DNA from: Forficula auricularia
Lineage: Eukaryota; Arthropoda; Insecta; Dermaptera; Forficulidae
DNA: 64,000 nt
Direction: 5' to 3'
NCBI GenBank assembly: GCA_024734495.1
Contig: JALMQS010000073.1
Span: 86,630-150,629, forward strand
Made by a program: the position numbers and the translations under genes. Shown here in pieces: positions 20,755 to 33,538 of the stretch; the stretch's first letter is position 1; each line of letters opens with the position of its first letter. The notes below the pieces were generated by a model. The model was given only the letters and a program-made list of their open reading frames with translations, was not told where the DNA came from and did no database searches.

Positions 20755-21192
20755 TTCATATACAGGGGCGCCCGCAAAAAAAATTTTCAGGGAGACAAAT
20801 AAATACATTATTAAATTTTTATTTAAATATTTAATTTTTTGATTTTTTTTCACGAGAAACCAAACCTTAGAGAAGGGCTAGATAAAAAGTTTGGATAAGA
20901 AGAATTAACCCCATTGCCAAGGGGTGGGTGACATTTATAAACATATATGCTAAACTGGTACTCAAGGCAAAAAGAAGAATTTTTACCATTAACAAGGGGT
21001 AGTTTACAAAGAAAATAAGTAGAATACACTAGTGCTTAAATATTACTCCTAAAACATATTCAGTACATTAAACATAGTTTAGTGAGGCAGGGCTGATGCA
21101 CTAATTTTTTATTCGACCCCAAAGTGTGTGTGTGGGGGGGGGGGCAGGTGCACTCTTTTGCCTCTCCTCCTGCCGACGCCCATGTTCATATA
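20755..21192. mobile_element. Non-autonomous hAT element in intron 1
   Basis: A 422 bp element (20763-21184) begins CAGGGGCGCCCGCA and ends GCCGACGCCCATG, with the perfect 8 bp duplication TTCATATA at 20755-20762 and 21185-21192. It starts 40 bp after the splice donor at 20723. It contains TG and G runs at 21125-21146. An end-less relative is at 9515-9710. Confidence 0.8.
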
Positions 21193-24100
21193 TAACATAC
21201 CATGAGATTTGAATTATGCCGAAAATTATCAATTTCAAAATAAAAATATATTAAATAAAATTTACCCTTTTATTTCCCAAATGCACTAAAAAACAAGAAC
21301 TAAATTTTTCTTCATTGCCCTAATAATCAAAAAATATTAGTGAATTTTGAGATAAAAGCTAAAGTTTTTTATGGGAAAATACTGAAATTGTAATCGTGTT
21401 TGAATTTTGAAAAAAGTTTTTTTTTTTTTTTGCTTGGTTATTTAGAAATTTCTCAAAAAGTGCTCATTTGATTTTGTTAAAAAAAAAGTCCTCAAATATA
21501 CGGCGTTAAAACCCACAAAAAAGTATTATAGGTATATAGTAAATAACGAAAAAGTTAATATTTTCCTATATACTAATTATTATTAAAAATTGTCTGTTAG
21601 TGGGCCCGTGAGTTCCTGGTCAAAATCTTATGCGCGACCTACTTCTAAAACCAATTTGAATTTCAAAGCCATTATATTTAGTATTTATATAGTAAGATGA
21701 ACAGTCCAGTTGATTTTGGTTGAAATCGGACCACGTAAACTTGATGTTTACTTCTAACGCAAAAACAATTAAAATAATTATTCCTTTAGCCGATATGGAC
21801 CAAATTTTATTCAGTGACTCTTTTGGACCATGTGAAAATATGACAATATTCACTTGTCATCACAAATGCGTTTGTAAGGTGGAATTGAGTCAAAAATCAC
21901 TTATAAGATTCTACCCAGATAAACAGAGGAACCAAGTTAATATTTTCAATTTATAGTAATTAATGAGAAGTGGACGATGATTATAAATTACAATTATTTC
22001 CATTGTGATATTTAAAATTCGTGTTTTAAATTCTTTCTTTCACATTTATAAAAGAGGTGTTCCACATCAAGGGACGAATTTCCATTAGTGAATGCATTCT
22101 TAACGATTTATCATTTTATCTATACCTATATTTCATTAAATTAAATTTATTAAATTTATATTGTAATGAAAATGTGTCCATTTTTGCGTTCATTCGTCTC
22201 TTAAAGAAAGTGATTTAATTAGGTAGATTTTTGATTTTTCAAAATTTCTCGAAAACATAGTATTTATTTCTATAAAAAAAAAGAAAATTGATTGAACTCA
22301 AGACTACGTGGTCTACAAAAATACTTTATAATAAACACCGTAGGTAGGTATACATGTTTTTACTAAGATATTAATTATTAAACCATTAATTAAAATATCT
22401 TAGAAATCATAGCTTAGAAAGTTGTCTTCATTTTCAGTCTAATACAAATATTAAACTTGACATTTATCAGCATTTGTATATTTGTTTGCATCAAGCGAAA
22501 GACAGCCACATTGATTTATTTCTTATAAAAACCTTTTTAATTAACTAATACTAATAAACTTATTCCCCTTTTTTATGAGTAACAAATTCTCAGCAGTGAC
22601 ATAAATCTACTATAATTTTAGAAAATCTAGGCATGACATATCCTAGATAACTGTTATGCTCTTCTGAATAAATAAATAAATAAATATTCTATTGTACACT
22701 TAAAAAAAATTTTTTACAAAAAACATACAAAAGATGTATAGGTAGAAAAAAAAACACTTAAAAAATTTTTTAATTCGGCTTGGAGCGAAAGCTCTTCTGA
22801 TTAGAAATTTAAATTCTTAATAGAATTTGAATTAATTTAAAAATTTTATATTTTAGTAATAAATTTCGGAAATTTTCATAAATTTATCTCGTTTTAATTA
22901 ATCAAAATGAAATATTAAAAAAAATTTAAATGTATACAAAATAAATAATTAATCTTTATAAAGTTATAAATATATCTATAAGTTATTATAGTGAAGGTCT
23001 CGAAAACTAAGAAAATAGACAAAGTTTTCAAGTAAATTTAATTAATGAAAATATACTTAATTTAATTTTAATTCATATTGATTTAAGTTACCGGAGATGA
23101 TTTAAATTACTTTATTTTAATCAAAACTATTAAATCTAAAATGTGCGATTTTGACAAAAAATATTATATTTAACGAATAAAATGAAATTCCCAATATCGA
23201 ATAATAATTAATAGGATGTATCGCTGCTAATTTCCACGGTAGAGTCAGGCATTCAAAATCGGTACACACAAACAATTTGATTGGCTATAATCTGAGTACT
23301 TCACTCAATTAAGATTGTTACTAGAGGTAAAATGCTGACAGAAAAACCAAAAAATTAATCAAGTTGATTTACGTGTATCTATATCACTTAATTAAATAAT
23401 AAATTATTGGTATTTACATTTGAAATATAATAAAAAATTATTCATACTTATCTATCTTAATTTAGGATTAGTTTTTTTCAATGAAAATGACATTTCTTTT
23501 TTCCGAAAATATTATCTAAAAATTATTATCCTTTATCATATGACATACACGCCATTTGTAAATAGAAAATAATTCTATGACTTCCTTTCTGGTCGAGCAA
23601 ATATTATTTTTATACGACATTAATTATGAAATGCATATCTAGCGTAGCTTGGAATTTTTTGTTCTACGCTTGCTATGTAGGAGTTGGGAAGGCTCAAATG
23701 TCTCGGGAATCGAGTGTGAATTTCCTTAGAGTCAGGGGAATTAAATATCAAAGTCAAGGTCAATAGCACGAAATTTAACAATAATTTTTATATAATTGCA
23801 TATATAGATAAATAGTATTTTAATATAAATCAATAGTTTAATTATAAATAATTTTTGTTTTTTTTTGGAAAATATTGAAAAAAAAATCCAAGTATAGTCG
23901 AAACCAGAATCAATAACTTGATATGCGAGGTCGGCTTAGCTACTTTTCTCTCAATTACTTACTTCTCTATCTCTATTTACAAATATATAAATTCTAAAAT
24001 TAATTTTATATCAGTTTTTTAAAAATAATTTAAAAAATTCTGCCGTGACATAAATATATTAACTCTTAAACCTCCCCTTCTCATTGGTAGGTACTAATAT

Positions 24101-25723
24101 AAATTTGAGGATTTGACAAATATTGTGGTCGCCTAATTTAAACATTTGTAATACATAATAAGTACCTACCTATATCATTTGTTTATTTTTTTAGTTTTTT
24201 CTAAAGTCCTCAAAACTAAAAATATTGGATAAAAATGTTTTAAATCCTATAAAAATTCGTAAGAATCGGATTAAAAAATTATTATTATGTATTTATGAAG
24301 AAATATGAAACATTAGAACTCCGTATTTTTCGACACAAATTTATTGCATTATGTCAATTTAAAATATATCGACAAAAATATTGTTTTATAAAGTTTTGAA
24401 ATTGACTGAAAAATAAGCGAGATATCGCAATGCAACGCTGGGCCGTTACGCCTGTCTCTCGTCTTGTGCCCAGGCTCCTGGATTTTTACAATTTCATTTT
24501 CATTTTCAGGTGAATGAATACTTCAGTAACAAATTTTCGTTGTCTAACTTAAAGATTTTCCCATTGGACCTCCAATAAGCTTTATATAGTAATGTCATAA
24601 AAATTACATTTAAAATTAATTATTTTTAGAAAAATATCAAGCGTAAACGTCTATTGTTTCTAGTTTAAACAAAAAACTTCAACATAAAATAACTAAATGG
24701 AATTTTGTTTAGATATTCTTAATGATTTTTAAGGAATGTACAAACAAAATTTGTCCACAAACCAATTGACAGACATTTTTAAAATAAAAGATAGCTTCAA
24801 AAATGTTGCAAAACTTAAGGATTTTTATATGTTGGTCTTAATGTCGTGATTATTTTTATCAAAATAGTTTTAGCTATTCTTTGAGATGTTTTGCAAAACA
24901 AAGCAAAGAACTCGATCACAGAACTTCCTCATTTTACTATATATAAAGTAAATTAATTTCCCAAAATGTGTTTAGTCAAGTAAAGATCAAACTAATTTTT
25001 ATATTTTCCATCATATGTTGTAGGGGTCAGTTAAACTCACACACCTTATTCCTGGCTACGGCCTTGATTAAATGAGATCCATATAATTACGAATAAGTGC
25101 ATATTCAAGGTTATTAAAATATTTATATAGGCTATGATATACCTTCACTTAACTTATATAAAATATGTAATGTATTGGAATAGCATCAAATGGAATGAGC
25201 TTTTCAAAGTCATCAAGTTACAATATAAGCTTTCATTTTTTAAATATAAATTAGAAGTTTGTGATAGCCTTTAAGTTACATAGAACGCAAGTTGTCAACA
25301 AAAATTTGCGCTTTGAAATCTCTAGGGCCAAAAAGTGGCTCGAAATCGGTCTATCTTTCTTTTTATCTCATTGTGGTCGCGATAACTCAAAAACAACAAA
25401 TCTCGGAGAGAGATAATTTAAAACTTGAGTTAGTTATCGGCTCGAGATATCCCATTAAAGTGGGGTCTGATTAGTCTACCAGAAGTACTCATTCATTTCC
25501 GGCATTTCCAGATTTTTGAACTTTTTATCAAGTCCGGCTCTATTTTCTTTTTTAAATTTCTAGTATCAATCACGATCCAGATATTTTTTTGCTGTCTGAT
25601 ATTTTTATAAATATCAGTGTCTGTGAAAAAAATTATACAAGGATATTTTAAAAGTTTCAGCGTTATGTTTAAAATTGGAGATACTCTTAGTGAATTATTA
25701 ATTGAATGGTTAAAATGTGTTTC
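21193..25723. other. AT-rich, probably intronic; no recognised exon
   Basis: 21370-21960 has the style of the TTGTAATCGTG repeat family (21388 ATTGTAATCGTGTTTGAA) but is too diverged to delimit. 22485-22522 is a copy of the CATCAAGC dispersed word. An AATA microsatellite is at 22670-22686. At 24500-24513 a TTTTCATTTTCAG|G acceptor-like site opens a 22-codon frame that does not resemble a MARVEL segment. No coding exon is supported. Confidence 0.4.
22485..22522 (+). repeat. Dispersed TTTGCATCAAGCAGAG repeat, copy 2
   Basis: Reads TTTGCATCAAGCGAAAGACA then GCCACATTGATTTA, aligned with 4431, 37487 and 54678. Confidence 0.45.
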
Positions 25724-25982
25724 TTTTACAGCATTGTTTTTCAATCTGTGGGTCGCAACCCCCTGGGGGTCTCGAAGTCTATAAGGGGGTCATGAAGCCT
25801 CAGTATAATAAATAAATACTTTTTTACTGTTTTTATGTGTTTTTTACTATATGGTAAAAAAAATGAAAAATTGTACACAAAGTCACGAGCCTGGCCTCTC
25901 AAACAGAGGGGGTAGGTCGCGAAAAAAAATTTCATATAAGGGGGTCGCGTCATGAAAAAGGTTGAAAAACACTGTTTTACTG
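25724..25982. mobile_element. Non-autonomous hAT element (CATTGTTTTTCAA ends)
   Basis: A 243 bp element (25732-25974) starts CATTGTTTTTCAATC and ends with the reverse complement of CAGTGTTTTTCAACC. Both subterminal parts carry G(4-5)GTC-type blocks (GTCGCAACCCCC, GGGGGTCGCG). The flanks are TTTTACAG and TTTTACTG, an 8 bp duplication with one mismatch. No coding capacity. Confidence 0.75.
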
Positions 25983-27188
25983 TATTATAAAATTTTGTTA
26001 TTGCCGTTCAAACCATGCTTTCAGATTTATAGAATTAATCTTCATATTGGTAAAATCACCATTTAATACCTAATGGCAACCACTTGAGGCGTTATTTAAC
26101 AGAAAAAACTAAACAAACCCATTCTTATGTTTCCATAAAATACAGCGCCTCTGATTTCGCCAATACACTTTACTTTTAATTTAATCTACTTTTAAAATTA
26201 GTGTGTGGAAGACTATTGTGAAAATTGCTAAGAAACATGTTATTATATTTTGATTCATTTATAACTATTCAATAATATTTATAGAAGAAGATGTAGACAT
26301 AAAGAAATGAACTATAAATAAAGAAAAGGATGGTATCATTTCTAAGGTGCGCTTAATGATCATGGAACGAAGGACGCTTCATGGTCTTCTCAATCAAAAT
26401 AATATCAAACAATTTTAAAGAAATTTTGATCTGATGATAGTTTCAAATTTGGGAAATTCATACCTATCCCAAATTATTACTATAAATTTATATAAATACT
26501 TATATTCTGAAAATTATTTTATTTAGTGATTTCATCAATTAGGTATTATTTGAATTTTCGCCATGGCCAAAAAAATGTATTTTATTAATTAAAATTAATT
26601 AGAAACTATTGACAAAAATCACGATGGGGTGACATTTCTTTGAGTTATGTAGAATAAATAATTACATATAATTGTTTAGCGAATTCACCCCTTCTGACAT
26701 CTGGGGGCAGAAAGTTATCGTGAAAGTATTTTTATTCCCCCATAAGTACAATGCATTCACTTCCCTGTTAACTAACGCCTCTGATTTTCGCTAATATAGG
26801 GTTACAGCAATATGTCTTTACGTCAGACGCTGAGTAATTTTATGACACACCTTTCTTATTGCTGTGGGTTTTGAGCGTTGGCGGATACTATGGAGTCTGA
26901 AAGGAAAATCGATTCCGAACCTCGTCTTTGATAGTCCTAGCTAAAGCTTCTACAATTTAGTGAAAATATAGATAACATCTGGAATTTTTTTTTTTAATTT
27001 CAATGAATATATAGACAGCAGTAAAATTTTTCTTTTCCAAGCATTAAGAGTAAGTAAATATATTTTTCTTGTTAATATTAGTAAATGTTTTTGTATTACT
27101 ATAAATACTAATGATAGTTTTGTACATTATGACTGTAGAAATTTCGAAATTTTTTCAAGAGTACTTACAGTAGTTTTCGGTAGAAGTT
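25983..27188. other. AT-rich, no recognised gene
   Basis: The phrase GCGCCTCTGATTTCGCCAAT (26147) recurs as CGCCTCTGATTTTCGCTAAT at 26777, suggesting two fragments of one repeat. Nothing else is supported. Confidence 0.4.
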
Positions 27189-27189
27189 A

Positions 27190-27345
27190 TCATTATCATG
27201 CCATTTTGAGAGCTTTAATCATTCATATTCGGTCTTTTCCATCTCACTATTTAATATTTATTGCTAATTAACATTATCATGCCATTTTGAGGGATCATTT
27301 TCGATTTTTTCCATCTCAATATAATATTTATTGTGAATTAATTGG
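27190..27345 (+). repeat. Tandem duplication, ~80 bp unit
   Basis: ATTATCATGCCATTTTGAG occurs at about 27194 and 27272. Each copy is followed by a variant of TTTTCCATCTCA and AATATTTATTG, so an ~80 bp segment is duplicated head to tail with small gaps. Confidence 0.7.
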
Positions 27346-30300
27346 AAATTTTGGGTTGTTAGTGGAGAAATTAGAAAAGTAAGTAAATTTGTATTTTATT
27401 CAGGAAATTTCGTCTATTAATTTAGAAGCTGTTTTGAAGAGAAAATAGAATATAGTTGTAATCGATTCAGTTCACTGATTTGTTAAGGTTAGACTGACTG
27501 TAATTCTGAAGCCGAAATCTCGTGAATAAATTAGAGAATTTCTTTAATATTTTCATTTCTCCAATACTGATCCAATCCGAAAGAAACCTCTAGTTGATTA
27601 ACCTGACCACCAAAGCAGATTATATAACCACCAACTCCAACCTAATTTAATTTTAACAATGTTTCACTATAAACCAACACCGCGTTCCCTAAATTTGGCA
27701 GATTATATAGTTCAATATATAAATTATACATAAATTTATTTTCCTCTTAGCTATTATTTGTTCTCCATACCTGAGATAGGAAATTATACAAATCCATAAC
27801 AACTGGTGCATTCTAAACGGATATTATAACTCATAACGCCCGCTCAACGCTTCATACTCTATAATGAATATTTTGATCTCATTTATCATAAATTACTCTC
27901 GATTTGTAAGGTGACAAACTCCCACCAAAATATTTTATCAACTACTTTTGTTCTATCTTCTCAAAACAAAAAACGCCTACTCTAATCGTCGATACGTTCA
28001 AAATAAATAAAGAACGTCCTTAGCTATGCCAAGGTTGCTTCTCCTACGCATTACTCTAATCATACTTATTATAAATTAAAACTAATTCTATATATTCTCG
28101 GGGAAAATAGAATCCACGAGCGTTACTAGACTACAAATGTCAATCGAACGACTTCCATGCTGACAGTGGTGAAGGTACTGTTAGTTCATAGATAGAAACA
28201 TAAATTTAATAAATTGAAGAATATAGTTTAATTTATTTTATTTTAATTTACCACAAGTAGAGTGAATTCTATTTTTTATTTGATAAATATCAGGCTGCTT
28301 CGATCTTTATTTACCTCACGAACTCGAGAGGCGCCCAGAGGATGCATATCTTTTTAATAATTTAATCTTTACAAATTTCATCATAATACATTTGCATTTA
28401 AAGAAATTTAAAATTAAGCAACATGTTTTAAGACAGGGATTTAATTTTTATGATCTTGACAAGAAATATAATTATAAAATGATTAATTAACATGCTTAAA
28501 ATTGTCTTATCTTATTATGTAAATAATTACTATAATTATGATGTTATCCCTTTCGATATTAAGTTGGCCTCAATCTAAAAAAAAAATGATTGAAGAAATC
28601 TTATTTATAACTTATAGCGAATGAGAATCAAATATTTTTTCAATATTATTATCTTTTTCGAACATACTCGTATAAATATAAAGGTAAACTATTTTAACCT
28701 TTTTTTAACGTCTACCATTCCCAATAAGAATTTTTTCAGCTTCTCAAAGACCTCGAGTCATGTAAAACACATATTAGTAGCTCTAATAATAAAAATCGAT
28801 TTTTCATTTTTTTGTCCCATAAGTTCTTACAAATGGGGTTATGAAAGAATTTGAACTAGGATCAGGTTATATAAATGAAACTCTTAAACAATTTACATAT
28901 AGTTAATTCATAGAAATAAAAGTATATTTGAAGAATTTTTTCTATCAATATTAATTACAAGACAATCGAATAGACTTAACATAAAAAATTGAGTCTTTTT
29001 TTAGGAGGCTATACAGTCAAAATATATGAATATATTATTCTACACTAAGTTTATAAACCTTTTCAAGTGGTATTTGAAAACGTTGCTATATAGTTATGTA
29101 CCTTTTTACATGCTTTATATTAGCTTCACCTGTATGTATGTAAGTATGTATCTATCTATCTATATATATATATATATCAATCTATGTGACTTTTGTTCTG
29201 TTGAATTCCAAACATTTCTCTATAAAAATAATTGTTTACCTACTCATTTTAAATGAAATTATATAAAAACAATAAAAATAAATACATTTCATTCTGTTAA
29301 ATTCCGCAAATTTTTCTTTATAAAAATAATTAAGACGAAAAAGTAAAAAAATAAATTTTATTTTAAAAAAACTAAAAAAAATATGTTTCTAAAAAGTACA
29401 AAATTAATGTAAAAAGCTCGGGGCACTTTGTCGAAATTAATTAAAAGTTTCTGTGTCCCACACTTTTTGATTAAGTATTACATTATTTTATACTTTTTAC
29501 TCATGTTTTTTAGTTTTTTTTTAAATATAATTTATTACGAATATTATCTATAGGTAAATCGAAATGTTCTTGTCTATATAATGCCAAATATGAATCCATA
29601 ATTTATTTTTACCTAAATGGCAGATAAATAGGAAAAATTATTAAGATATATTTTAATTCATAAAAAATATAAAGAAACCAAGCGCGGGCGGTGAGTTTTC
29701 AGCCAGAGGATGCTGTCCAAAAAAGAACCCTTCATTTTTATCGATTCATTCATCGATAACCGCTTAATATAATTTTTCAAATTTCACATTAGATTTTTTT
29801 CATTTGATATTAAAGACATAGCGGACAGTCTATCTTCACTTTGACTAGATCCAGGGGCAAGTAAAAATAATCCACCTTTCTAACTTAGAGGCTCTGTCTG
29901 AGTACTTTCAATAAATATTTTTTTGGTTGGTATAAAATATTTAGCTTGGATGTAAAAAATTACCTATTGTTTGGGTGTACGTTCATCATTCACAATTAAT
30001 TTTTTTATTCAATTTATAGATTTTAAATGAAAGTCAGACGTCGAGTACCTACATGTAAACTAATTTACTTTCAACCTCATAAAATAAAAGTATTTTCCAT
30101 AAGATAGCGAAAATGATTCAAATACGAAATCTGGAAAATTCTATATATACTCTAACGTTAAAAAGATACATAAATTTTAAATTAAAAGCTAAGCCAAATA
30201 AAGCTAAACGAGATTCATATATGACACCGTATGAAGATACTCTTGACGTTCTGAGATTTCGATCACAGAAAACATTTGAACAATTAATATTTTTATTTTA

Positions 30301-31452
30301 TTTTTATCTAAAAAAATTATAATTAATTTACTTAAATACAAATAAATTTTTTATCCTAATTATTAGAAGAGTTTTTGGGAAATTTTGAAAAAACGACAAA
30401 GTACTGGAGTAAAGTATGCTGAAAATAAATAAATAAATATGTTTAAATATCCAGCAAAGTTAATTTCATACTTTTTAATCAAAAGCTCTAAATTCCAGAA
30501 CGCATAGTAATTATTATTGGTTCAATGGTCTAGCCGCAATATCGGTCACACACCCACACTCACACTCAAGAGAGATAGACACACACGCATACATACATAG
30601 ATTTTCTAAAAAAAAAACAATACTTTTTTGGAAATAGAAGCCTTGCAACTAAAAAATCTGAAAGGATCCCAATTTGGAATTTTATGAACACGATTTCCAT
30701 TAAAGTGAAGGATTACTTATATAGTAATGGAAATGACTATTAAAGAGATACCATCAAAATACTATAAGTAGGAACCGAGGTTGTTTAATAATAGAAATGA
30801 AATATGCCTTCATAATAACAAATGTCCAATCCGTCACTAGTTATTTTTTTCTCTCTCAATTAAAATCTCTAATTGTTATCCAATTTGAATAAGATTCTCA
30901 TCATGTAATTTCTTTTATTAAATGTGTTAATTATATATCTTTAAAAACAAAAATAAATTCAGAATCATTAGAATAAAAAGAGATGGACAAATGGGACTAA
31001 AAATAACCATATCACTTTTTAAATTCCTTTGAATGGCCTAGACCAGAAAAAAAAACTTAAAGGTAAATTGATAATTTTGGTGGATTATCTGGTTGAAGTC
31101 ATACAGGGGTAAATAGGAAATGAAATGAACCTTTTTTGAACTAAATTTTAATAAAGACTAGATTAAATTTTTAACTGTTCCATAATAAAACTGGTTTTAA
31201 TTATTATTTTAATGCAACTATATTATTAAATACCTATATTTTAAAAATCTTCAAATTATATTAATATCTCTTTTATTAGATATTGTTATAATGATGGCCT
31301 TATATAATTCTTGTTATAACCTCATGGTTGATTAATTATCGACTTTTCAGCAATTAAGGAGGCAATGTTAATAAATAATAAGGAGATTATTAAAATAGCA
31401 TTCCATTTAGGCAGAATATGATTTTGCTTTAAGGAATTTTTTTCTGCTTTAA
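27346..31452. other. AT-rich, no recognised gene
   Basis: A TATG/TATC/TA microsatellite lies at 29135-29178. A ~45 bp block (TTCTGTTGAATTCCAAACAT, AAAAATAATT) is duplicated about 97 bp downstream at about 29290. A CACA-rich stretch lies at 30545-30600. No supported exon or RNA gene. Confidence 0.4.
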
Positions 31453-31487
31453 CTTGATGAAGAGAATTTTTCTTCCAAAACGTTTCA
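31453..31487 (+). ncRNA. Degenerate hammerhead-like motif
   Basis: CTTGATGAAGA, a short loop, TCTTC, then CAAAACGT follow the order of a hammerhead ribozyme core (CUGAUGA, stem II, GAAAC). The first core base and the GAAA box are altered, so self-cleavage is not expected. It may be a fossil of a retroelement that carried such ribozymes, or chance. Confidence 0.25.
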
Positions 31488-32734
31488 CATTATTTTAACA
31501 TTTTTTAAAAGATATAGAAACGAGGGAGTTTTTCAAATTTTTTCATAATTCTATCACTTTAAGATTAGCTAAGAGACAGAACTTAATTTAAAAAATTAGA
31601 ATTTACAAAGACAAAATAAAAGATATTATTTGTTGTGTTTGAATGTATGTCCTCTAGCTTTAGAGCTTATACTTCAAAAATGCAGAAAATTGATTTTTTC
31701 CCAAGATAATTAAAATAAAAAATTAATTTTTAATAGTTTATTAAATTTAAAAAAAAATTTACGATGGTTCTAAATGAAGTGCATATTGAGATTTCACTTC
31801 TTCCTCCATCATATCAGAATTCGCATGAAACATTTGTTGACAGATTATTTCAAGCAGAAATGTTCTAACTACCAAAAATGGGTTACTAGAAATTCGAAAC
31901 ACTTAGAGATGCTTCAGGTTGCATCTGAGAAAACAACTTTCTTTTCTCCAGGCGTAATATACCTACATTTTGTTTATGTAGTGAGAAAAAAATAGCATTT
32001 AAATAAGATTAGTGACCGAAACCAGTTTGTTTGGATCTCGTGATCTGATTTTCGAACCGAATCCTCTTTGAATATGGTCCACGTGAATCCGTCCCAACAG
32101 GTGGCTGTTGGCTTCGACTTCTGTCTTCTCGCCGTTACGCAAGCCAAACTGTATTCCTGCTCTTTATGCTATGGCTAATTGTCATCATTTGTCCGATCGA
32201 ATTGACCATTAAACGCCCGAGTTCTCCTAAATAAGAACGGGAACAAATGTACTGTTACTATGGTCGGTTTATTTCAGGGAAAATATAATAGCACATTGAG
32301 CACTCTATACCTATACAAAAGCAAACAAAAACATCATTAACTCTTATTTTAACTTTTATTTTATTGTTATGTTTGTTTTTGGTAAATATGAATCGAATAT
32401 ACACAAAGCAAAGTTGTTGAGAAGATTGGCGAGAAATCGGAGTTTACAAATGACAAATTTTAGTAGGTCATTGCTAAATGAAAATTTTGAAGAATTCACT
32501 TATAGTTTATATATAATCTTGATTTTACAACTTTCCAAATAGAAACCGAAGTCTTGTAACAAAATGTATCCTTAAGAGATATAACCGCGTTTATGGAATT
32601 ATATAGTCGAAACTTTGTAATCATTCAATACCTTTTCTCAATCAATTTTATTCTTTTTTAATTGAGAATAATCAGAAAATAATCACTTTAAAATGGAAAT
32701 AAACAACTTCAAAATGGGAATAGTTATAATTAGT
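31488..32734. other. No recognised gene; GC-richer patch at 32030-32240
   Basis: The patch has a plus-strand frame ending LFMLWLIVIICPIELTIK but no supported start or splice sites. The surroundings are AT-rich and featureless. Confidence 0.35.
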
Positions 32735-32772
32735 ACTTGATGAAGCCTGTATTGAATTCAGGCAACAACGTT
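32735..32772 (+). ncRNA. Degenerate hammerhead-like motif
   Basis: CTTGATGAAGCCTG, a nine-base loop and CAGGC form a possible stem II of five pairs, followed by AACAACGTT where a hammerhead would have GAAACGTT. The core is damaged at position 3 and in the GAAA box. Low-confidence fossil. Confidence 0.3.
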
Positions 32773-33089
32773 CAAATTTGTTGTTGCTCATTGTGTTTAA
32801 AAATGTTGGAAACGTGAAAAATCATACAATCTCAAATCACGATTTTTTTTCTGTCTGTGTATCTGAATTCAGAAAACTTGAGAACCAAAAGTCATAGAAA
32901 GTTCGTTCTTGTGTTGGGATTTCCAATGCGGAGAACTAATTTTATAAATTGCATACAAAAATAAATCTATTTTTTTTCGAATAAATTTTTATTTAGAAGA
33001 ATAAAAGGTACGGGTTAGGTTGAAAAGAAAGTCATTGAAAAAACGGTTATTAACTAATCCTTCTATAAGGGAAATGGCGTCAAAAACTA
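32773..33089. other. AT-rich, no recognised gene
   Basis: Nothing recognised. Words like CAAAATGGGAATAG upstream (32709) reappear as diverged short repeats on the minus strand within 33150-33260. Confidence 0.35.
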
Positions 33090-33538
33090 TTAATTCACCG
33101 AAAATGCAAAAAGCGTACCGAGTTTTGGAAAAGTTTCACTTTGTTCGATAATAGTGTTTACTTTCATTTTGAAATTTAATAATCCTGTTTTGAAATCAAT
33201 TACTGTCATTTTGATCATTTGATGAATGAGTAATTCCACTTTGTAATTGATTAGTCCCATTATGAGGGTGAAGATGAAAAGGTATATGGTGAAATGCATA
33301 CAAGGATAATGTCTGTATAATATGTCAAGAGAGAGTGGGAGTACGAACGTCATTCCAATTATATACGTATATTCCATTGCAGGTACAGGAAAAGCTTGAC
33401 CAATATGTAATAACGTTAATTGAGTTATGGCCCGATTTCCAGGGGACCACCAACATAACATATATAGCGCGATTGAGTGACAGATATTGTATGCTGTTGG
33501 ACTTCCTGATCCCAGTGGTGTTGCGTGCATTCCATTAG
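33090..33538 (-). CDS. Unassigned ORF, open on both strands
   Basis: A 146-codon minus-strand frame (33530-33090) starts MHATPLGSGSPTAYNICHS and contains hydrophobic stretches (YIIGMTFVLPLSLDIL; YLFIFTLIMGLI). The plus strand is also open from 33335 to 33538, ending DRYCMLLDFLIPVVLRAFH after an acceptor-like TTCCATTGCAG. GC is higher than around it at 33330-33530. The part below 33260 looks like short diverged repeats. It could be a host exon on either strand, a retroelement scrap or chance; no family is recognised. Confidence 0.2.

Noticed and set aside
24511..24579. Possible downstream exon of the MARVEL gene after a TTTTCAG acceptor
   Set aside because: The peptide (VNEYFSNKFSLSNLKIF) is not hydrophobic and stops after 22 codons; it does not match a MARVEL membrane segment.
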